Positions 27,068-34,000 of a stretch of 34,000 bases of DNA are shown one piece after another. The notes beneath the pieces are model-generated. The model was not told the origin of the DNA, ran no database searches, and was given only the letters and a program-made list of their open reading frames with translations. The number at the start of each line of letters is the position of its first letter. The first letter of the stretch is position 1. The stretch spans positions 1,163,529 through 1,197,528 of the forward strand of contig RPFO01000015.1 in NCBI GenBank assembly GCA_009746045.1, written 5' to 3'. Position numbers and translations under genes: made by a program. This DNA comes from Mesostigma viride. Taxonomy: Eukaryota > Streptophyta > Mesostigmatophyceae > Mesostigmatales > Mesostigmataceae.

Positions 27068-27237
27068 TTCCGATTGTTCTCACCCACCGAGCTCACCTTA
27101 AAACGTGTTCAACAGTTGCTTTCATTCAAATTCGAAGTGCAGTGCAGTCCGACCCAAAATGCCGAGCAGTCGAGCACGCATAAAATGCCTCGCTACTACG
27201 GTAGTTGCGACTGATGCGCGGCTGTTCAGAAACAAAT

Positions 27238-27371
27238 GCCTAGGCTAAATTTTTTCAGGACTAGATCTGAACAAAAAATGCCTAGGCTAAAGTTTTTCAG
27301 ATCTAGTCCTGAAAAAATTTAGCCTAGGCATTTTTTGTTCAGATCTAGTCCTGAAAAAATTTAGCCTAGGC
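27238..27371. repeat. 134-bp near-perfect palindrome built from GCCTAGGC modules
   Basis: GCCTAGGCTAAATTTTTTCA at 27238 pairs with TGAAAAAATTTAGCCTAGGC ending at 27371. A second, inner palindrome runs about 27280-27329 with the same modules. GCCTAGGC itself is palindromic and recurs near 27393. It can fold as a cruciform. It may be a foldback element end. No flanking duplication is apparent. Confidence 0.9.
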
Positions 27372-27497
27372 GAATCCAAAAGTGCCTAGGCATTTTTCGA
27401 TTTGCTGTAGTTCCTGAACAAGCCGCGCGTTGCGCGCTGAAAGTTTGCTCACTTGAATGCTTGTCCAACTGAGTAAACTTACGGCCACCGACTCACT

Positions 27498-27935
27498 GCC
27501 CCCCACCCAACAACCATTACCGTGGCCTGTAACGGTTGGTGGAGAACACAAAGAAATTTATTCCAGGCCTCTCCACGCCCGGAGAGGCCGATAGCATCGT
27601 CTTACATTCAGCGCAGCCGCCATAGCGGCCAGCCGACCTTGCCAGCAAATGCTGGGATCAAGTTGCGAAGCTGAAAAGAGGCCTCCCTACGTCGACCCCT
27701 ACACCACTCTAAGTACTGACTATCATTCACATTGCGCCACGCAGGCCTGCCGGCTGGCGCAGGTACAAGGTGTACTGACTGCCAATCACAGTTGCGCCAC
27801 GCCTTGCGGCTGGCGCAGGTACAAGGTCTAGTGACGTACGTTAGAAGCTACCTAGGCCTGCGCTCCGGAACCACACTCCACCTCGGCACAAAAAGGGCCG
27901 GCCGGTGCAGTACCCTCGTGACAAGCGCTAGTCTT
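27498..27935 (+). repeat. Interspersed repeat R1, copy 3
   Basis: It matches the reverse complement of 10566-10989 nearly throughout, with a short GTCGACC difference near 27692. The match stops after GCGCTAGTCTT, before the end shared by copies 1 and 2. Confidence 0.88.
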
Positions 27936-28738
27936 CATAGCAATACCCCACCACACTCATCGAAAATGGCTGTGTTTGAGTGTATATTTTTCGCGACCGG
28001 TTCAGTCCTTTTCGGTCCCCATGTACCGTCGAACCACAGCGCGGTACCTAAAATTGCGTAACGGAAACTGAAAGAACCGAAACTGTAGGATGTTGTCATG
28101 GACCGTATGAAGGAATTTTGTCGCCCGTACGAGGGATTTGACGCACCGTACGAGGAGTTGTCATGGACCGTATCCGTAACCGTACGATGGAACCGCGAGT
28201 TATAGTGACCACCTGCCTCCGTGGCAGGGCAGGCAGGGAAGGTAGAGGCTATGGCACTCGTTAATATTAATCGAAGGGGAAATTTCGCCAAACGTGCAAC
28301 GTGCGTGCTCACATACGACTTTCGGTGGGTACCTAAAAGGAGTAAAATACTTGCCTCATGGCTTGTTCAAAGCCGACAGGGCGTACTGTGGGTTTACTGT
28401 ATCCCTAAGGTGCAAATACTTAGGAGGCGCTGGGAGGCGTGCAAAATTTGATGGCCATTGCCTCGGACATGGTCAGATATGGACACTAGTTAACAGGAAG
28501 GTGAGAGTTAACCCAAACTGGAAGGTGAACAAACTTATGGGAATATCGAAATTTGAAGCGGCAGGCACTCTAAAATTTCATCAAGAATCGCAGCCTTGGT
28601 TGGTCATGACGATGATGCGCAGTTTAAGAAGCGTCAGAAAATGGGGCAGGCTTTAATTTGCACCTTTAGTGGTACGGATTGAGGCCAGCTGTAGGGCTCT
28701 CAGGTCGTTGTTAGTATTAGTGTAGGCTTGCAGACTGT
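27936..28738. other. Intergenic, no gene seen
   Basis: TTGTCATGGACCGTAT occurs twice 60 bp apart (28095 and 28155), among several CCGTACGA motifs. Short open frames have no recognisable features. Confidence 0.6.
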
Positions 28739-29335
28739 ATGGCTTCTGGTGCCCCGTGCGAAGGTGTCTATTCTTTATCGTGTACTCACGAATCCGAGGC
28801 TTCGAATATTTTACAGCTGCAAAGCGTCACGACGGCCGCGGTTCCAGTGGTGCGTCAAGGTTTGGTTGTTATATACATGAAGAGGGCCGCTCGTGTAACC
28901 ATTCGCCACGATAGTTTGTGGATTACCTTGGCTGCTCAGGCAGTCTTCAGGATAGCTCTTATGAGCCAAGTTGATGCCGATTTATCAATGCAGCGTGACT
29001 GCAGCACATACCGGACCTGTGCAGTGAGAATTGCGGACATCATTGCTGCAGCTTTCTTTGTTTACTTGATGGTAGCAAAGCTGTGCAAACCTTCTGGAAG
29101 TCAGATATTGGCATGGTTGTGCAGCATTGTGGAAGCTCGATTTGTTCCCCAGTTTCTTGGCCCTTTTTTTCTATCAAAAAGTAGGTATAGCAATATGGTA
29201 TGGCTAACCGGCATGCAGGGGTCAGGCAGAGTCGGTATGCTTTCACTGCAAAGGGCAGCAACTTGCACGATGCACAGCTGGCTCATACATTATTTGCCTA
29301 TATATTGCATGCATGAGTATTTCTTTGCATGGTAA
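28739..29335 (+). CDS. Unassigned open reading frame, 198 codons
   Basis: A Met-initiated frame in non-repetitive DNA starts MASGAPCEGVYSLSCTHESE, includes a hydrophobic stretch (IADIIAAAFFVYLMVAKLC, residues about 98-116) that could be one membrane segment, and ends MHEYFFAW. I recognise no family. Codon use is not as GC-biased as in the sialidase-like exons, and the length could be chance. Introns may also be present. Confidence 0.2.
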   Translation: MASGAPCEGVYSLSCTHESEASNILQLQSVTTAAVPVVRQGLVVIYMKRAARVTIRHDSLWITLAAQAVFRIALMSQVDADLSMQRDCSTYRTCAVRIADIIAAAFFVYLMVAKLCKPSGSQILAWLCSIVEARFVPQFLGPFFLSKSRYSNMVWLTGMQGSGRVGMLSLQRAATCTMHSWLIHYLPIYCMHEYFFAW

Positions 29336-29846
29336 GTGTCTTCAACGTGCATGTGTGCGATGTTTTATCGTGAGTCCAGCGATACTAGACTCCATGCGGC
29401 ATGCGTGTATGATTGCTTCGTTGAACGACAGTAAAATCATGTTTCTTGTATGCAGGGCAGTGAGCCAGTGAGCCAACTGTGTATTCTATGCTTATTAGTG
29501 TCACAAACATGTCAGTGAGTGAGAAATGGTTGAAACAGCCCTGAAAACCATCAAATCTAGTGGTCACTTACGATCGTGTACTCTACCGTATTATACCGTA
29601 TTATACTTTATACGGACCCTGTGCGTATAAGCGTGTATTACGTATAACGGAACTCTGACCCTGATGGATCGATGGGTGGGGACACACAATCCTACCGGTC
29701 TAATCTATCTACGACATCAAGCCAACTCTAGTCTAAGCTCTCTACCCTAGCTCTCTTCATGTATTATTTAGTTAGCTAGCTAGGTGGTATGCAATGATTG
29801 TGGAAATGTTAGGCCATTCGTGGTTGACATGCGTGGACATTCATTT
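29336..29846. other. Intergenic, left flank of the second split-repeat element
   Basis: AT-rich DNA with repeated TACCGTATTATA motifs at 29585-29610 and CGTATAA-type motifs. No gene is seen. Confidence 0.5.
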
Positions 29847-31984
29847 TTATGACACTTGAGCTCCCAAGAAAACCAGCATTTGATTGAAAACAATGAGTAG
29901 AGCCCCTGCCAAAGGCAGGTTTAAGTAGTCATCTCGTCTCCCTCGCATGCAGGAGCAAGAGCCCCCCAAGGGTGGGATGGGTGGGAAGAAACAATTACGG
30001 GTCACAACCCGCCGACCATGCTTATCAAGCCTACCGTCAAAATGGAAAACGGCAAAACCAGAAATATCCTAACGCTGACAATTTAATAATTCAGCCAGCC
30101 AGCTCATCTGTCACACGTCTGAGCTGTCAGGCCATGTGTACTCTTCGAATGCAACCCTGAACACACTACCCAACCAAGCAGCACACCAATCAATTGGTGA
30201 GTGCTAGTTACATCAGATTTTATTACAGCTTTTTGACGCAACTTCCGTCAGCATTCAACACATGGCCGGCCGTTCAAACAAACGGCGCCTGACTTACAAA
30301 AGGCAAAGCTAGTTGCCAGTAGGATTCCCCGGTAAACAACAAGCCGTCCCCATTCGTCTAACAAGCCTTTCTGCATGTACAGCCACAAGGTTGTGGCGGC
30401 CCTTTCTTTCCCGCATGCTGTTTAATAAACTATTTTCAGAGAAATCCGATTATGACACTTGAGCTCCCAAGAAAACCAGCATTTGATTGAAAACAATGAG
30501 TAGAGCCCCTGCCAAAGGCAGGTTTAAGTAGTCATCTCGTCTCCCTCGCATGCAGGAGCAAGAGCCCCCCGATCCACCCCAGTCCCTGGCGCCATTACCC
30601 TCCTCCCCCGCACTGTCGCCGCTCAGGAAACAAAACTTGATAGGATCACTGTTGCCCCAATAACAGTGAACAAAGAAAAGGAGAAGACCCCCCCCCTCTT
30701 CCGAGCAGCCTCGAGGGTAGCCGCTTCCATAAAAGACCACAAAGTGGGGCGTGTCGCAACATCTCCTTCATGGCGACTCAGCCCGCACAAGGCTATAATA
30801 ACCCCCTAAGGGGCCCGACAATAAAAGGTTAGCGAATCCGCGGAGCCGCCTCAGCAAAATATTATTCCGGATAAAAACCCAGAAAATTCGCATTCCGACG
30901 CCACCAGGGTTTGAACCGCTACCTGCCGGGTGCTGAGCAGGGAGAGACGACAAGGCCAGACACTGCCACTGTCAGCCGAGACGCCTTTCCGATACTCGGT
31001 TCCTTTTGTGGGAATTTTGCAAATATACTTTCTTCCGGAACGCAAGAAATTAGCCGGCCGCGCGTCACCCTTATATCCCTCGCTGGCCCATAACAAAAAA
31101 GGGCCGCGCACCAAGCCGAAGGCAGCGCCATGCAGCGCCCTAGGCGGTGGGCCGCTGACTGACTACCAGCGCAGTCTCATGGAATCCAAATTAATCTATT
31201 GACCTTCGCACAGTTTCCGCATCAGCTGCGGACTTCTTAGTCGACATGATTGGCTCCGCTGCTGGAATTACCAGCAGCCGGGGCGGGGCGCCCAGCCCAC
31301 TTTCTATGACCACCGAGACGCTGCCCAGCAAGGTGCCAACCAGAACCACTTGGCACATTGGTAACGCGAAATTTCCGTTCCGTTCAAACCGCCCCTACCT
31401 GCCGTGAAGTCGCAAAGCCCGCGACTTCATAGCAGGCAAGGACGGGGTCTTTGCCTAATTTTCTTTAGCCCCGCCGCCATAGCAGCGAGGCCGCGCATAC
31501 TGCTTCAGTGAGCACATTCAAAGAAACAATTACGGGTCACAACCCGCCGACCATGCTTATCAAGCCTACCGTCAAAATGGAAAACGGCAAAACCAGAAAT
31601 ATCCTAACGCTGACAATTTAATAATTCAGCCAGCCAGCTCATCTGTCACACGTCTGAGCTGTCAGGCCATGTGTACTCTTCGAATGCAACCCTGAACACA
31701 CTACCCAACCAAGCAGCACACCAATCAATTGGTGAGTGCTAGTTACATCAGATTTTATTACAGCTTTTTGACGCAACTTCCGTCAGCATTCAACACATGG
31801 CCGGCCGTTCAAACAAACGGCGCCTGACTTACAAAAGGCAAAGCTAGTTGCCAGTAGGATTCCCCGGTAAACAACAAGCCGTCCCCATTCGTCTAACAAG
31901 CCTTTCTGCATGTACAGCCACAAGGTTGTGGCGGCCCTTTCTTTCCCGCATTCTGTTTAATAAACTATTTTCAGAGAAATCCGA
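29847..31984. mobile_element. PAT-like split-direct-repeat retroelement, copy 2
   Basis: It has the same length (2138 bp) and layout as copy 1: a 29847-29967, b 29986-30449, a' 30450-30570, internal 30571-31520, b' 31521-31984. I see about five substitutions and no indel between the copies, so both are recent. Both b repeats here read GTGCTAGTTAC where both b repeats of copy 1 read GTGCTGGTTAC. Flanks are unrelated to those of copy 1, so this is a separate insertion. There is no target duplication. Termini are TTATGACAC and AAATCCGA. Confidence 0.78.
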
Positions 31985-32040
31985 ATATTTATTCATTTAT
32001 TTTTTATTCATGGACATTGGCTATTCCGATTTAATGATGT

Positions 32041-32695
32041 TATGGGTGGTAGCAGTATTATCAAGGAGGAAAATTAGTTAGCATCTTTGACACAGGAGTG
32101 TAACTCGCGACTCACACTAACTACTACTTGGAATAATGTATATCAATTCAGATCAGTAATTGAGCTTAGCTTGCATGCAGGCCTTATATCAAGGAGACAA
32201 CCAGATATATTATTATTATCAAGGAGACAACCAGCGCAGGCCAATAATCATATCAAGGAGACAAATGGGTGGTAGCAGGATTAGTTAGCATCTTTGACAC
32301 AGGAGTGCAACTCGCGACTCACGCTAACTACTACTTGGAATAATGTATATCAATTCAGATCAGTAATTGAGCTTAGATGGCATGCAGGCCTTATATCAAG
32401 GAGACAACCAGATATATTATTATTATCAAGGAGACAACCAGCGCAGGCCAATAATCATATCAAGGAGACAAATGGGTGGTAGCAGGATTAGTTAGCATCT
32501 TTGACACAGGAGTGCAACTCGCGACTCACGCTAACTACTACTTGGAATAATGTATATCAATTCAGATCAGTAATTGAGCTTAGATGGCATGCAGGCCTTA
32601 TATCAAGGAGACAACCATATATATTATTCTTATCAAGGAGACAACCAGCGCAGGCCAGAAATCATATCAAGGAGACAACCAGCATCTAGTCTCTA
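32041..32695 (+). repeat. 207-bp tandem repeat, three units
   Basis: GTTAGCATCTTTGACACAGG starts at 32078, 32285 and 32492, exactly 207 bp apart. Each unit contains three ATCAAGGAGACAA motifs, one followed by CCAGCGCAGGCC, the end of the 95-bp element. The 60-codon open frames in each unit are repeat artefacts. Confidence 0.93.
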
Positions 32696-32763
32696 CACGT
32701 AAGGCAGCCATAATTGCAATGCACAAGGCTACACATTTCCATCACCATTCATATTCATCATCC

Positions 32764-32858
32764 TGAACGACTCAAACACGCGGACAAGATAACGGCAGGC
32801 TCGAGCTACCATGGTCCGGATTCTCCCGATTTCTGGCCTGCGCTGGTTGTCTCCTTGA
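32764..32858 (-). mobile_element. 95-bp short interspersed element, second full copy
   Basis: Same length and ends as 21906-22000, with a few substitutions. It is followed after 14 bp by a plus-strand copy of its first ~34 bp (TCAAGGAGACAACCAGCGCA onward, 32873-32908), making an inverted pair. Confidence 0.8.
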
Positions 32859-32908
32859 CACTATGATGATTATCAAGGAGACAACCAGCGCAGGCCAGAA
32901 ATCGGGCG

Positions 32909-34000
32909 TATGCTCACATGATACGGCATTGGAATATCCCATGTCTCCATCACTTGCACTTTGTGCGCACCGAGCCACCCATGCAGTCGCCCGCCCATGC
33001 AGCCACCTGGCCACCCACCCACACAACTACTCACACACTCACGTGCCCGTACACCTAAACACCCACCCGTCCACCCACCCAGTGACCCACCCACCCAGCC
33101 AGCTGCGCCCGTGCTAACCCACCTTTTATAACCACGCGTGCACCTAGGCACCCAACCTCCTACCAACCCACTTGGACATCCACCCACCCACCAAGGCACC
33201 TGCGCAACCCACGTACCAATCAGGTAATGAGGAGGCATTCACCCATCCGATGCGCCAACCACCCAATCACCCAGCCACCTAAACACCCAGCCAGCTGGCC
33301 CCATATGCACCCATGCGGCCTCCCACCCTTGACCCACCCACGCACCTACAAGTACCCACTCAACCACTCACTCCCCCCCACCCTTATACCCACTGACCCA
33401 CCCACACATGCATTTTCTCAGCCAGCCAGCCACCTACCTCACCCCCAACGTGCACAGCCCTTCACCTGCGATAGGTGAGACGGTCCCAACCATAAACCCA
33501 TCCACGCATCCATATCTGTGCGCGCACCTGTCCATCTACCCGTCCCTTCACCCACCCACCCATACAGTCATCTACACATCCACCAGCCACCAACCACCAA
33601 TGGCCTACCCACCAACCCACCCACCCACACGCATCCCTAACCAACCAACCACCAACCCACCACCCTCAATACCGTGCCATTGTTTCACTCACGAATCCAA
33701 CAACCCACCCACTTCGCAGTCCCCAAAGCCTATCAATCACCCAGCCACCTGGACATCTACCTATGACCGACCACCCTTGTACTCATCCACCCACCATGAC
33801 CAGCCAGCCAGCCAGCCAGCCACCCTCTCCAGCTGCCTGTGCTCCCAGCTACTCGGCCAGCCATTTACCAAGGCATCCACCTTTCAGCCAGCCACCTGCC
33901 ATTGAACCCACCTACGCCTAGTAGGCATCCCTTGAAGCATCTATAGCCTAAGCCTCCCACACAAGACTTCCTGGGCAACCAACCAACCAACCAGTCACCC
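32909..34000 (+). repeat. Degenerate CCAC/CCAGC-rich low-complexity DNA
   Basis: CACCCACC, CCAACC and CAGCCAGC motifs recur irregularly to the end of the window, with short unique parts. It resembles a decayed tetranucleotide array. The Pro/Thr/His-rich open frames here are not supported as genes. Confidence 0.75.

Noticed and set aside
33408-33905. 165-codon Pro/Thr/His-rich frame
   Set aside because: It follows the composition of the degenerate CCAC-rich DNA and shows no conserved motif.

Overview
This is eukaryotic nuclear DNA. Short GC-rich exons (87 to 146 bp) with GT..AG boundaries sit in introns of 1 to 2.6 kb that are full of tandem repeats. UGUAA-type poly(A) signals and elements resembling PAT/TOC1-type split-repeat retrotransposons of volvocine algae suggest a chlorophyte green alga. 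The assignment is inferred from these features only. There are no bacterial operons, rRNA genes or credible tRNA genes.

Layout. (1) 1-9625, plus strand: the last six exons of a sialidase-superfamily (BNR/Asp-box) protein. The splices join in frame through five introns. Every intron holds extra copies of its own exon-intron boundary, from four decoy donors in intron 1 to a 22-fold 71-bp array in intron 5. The acidic C-terminal tail is broken by one frameshift at a G8 run. (2) 9626-14800: repeat-rich intergenic DNA with the 5'-truncated, frameshifted 3' part of a non-LTR retrotransposon, a second 3' end facing it tail to tail, and a nested foldback structure. (3) 14811-16215: a diverged ~187-bp tandem repeat interrupted by a 772-bp terminal-inverted-repeat transposon with repeated subterminal palindromes. 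(4) 16394-17722: 1.3 kb of contiguous simple-sequence arrays. (5) 18066-18480, minus strand: the probable last exons of a zinc-ribbon gene. (6) 19006-21143 and 29847-31984: two nearly identical 2138-bp elements with split direct repeats (121 bp and 464 bp), read here as non-autonomous PAT-like tyrosine-recombinase retrotransposons. (7) 21144-24000: a mosaic of copies of other repeats in the window. (8) 24143-27067: a C27 run, a CCCATG hexamer array, and a minus-strand gene candidate that starts with a PHD/RING-like zinc finger. (9) 27238-29335: a 134-bp palindrome, a repeat copy and one unassigned ORF. (10) 32041-34000: a 207-bp tandem repeat and degenerate CCAC-rich DNA.

Only the sialidase-like gene is assigned with good confidence. 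The exons of the two minus-strand genes are less certain. Most long open frames in the window come from stop-free tandem repeats and were left out. The two most notable observations are the duplication of splice-site neighbourhoods in all five introns of one gene, and the split-repeat element, for which the window itself supplies two empty-site paralogues that show insertion without target duplication.
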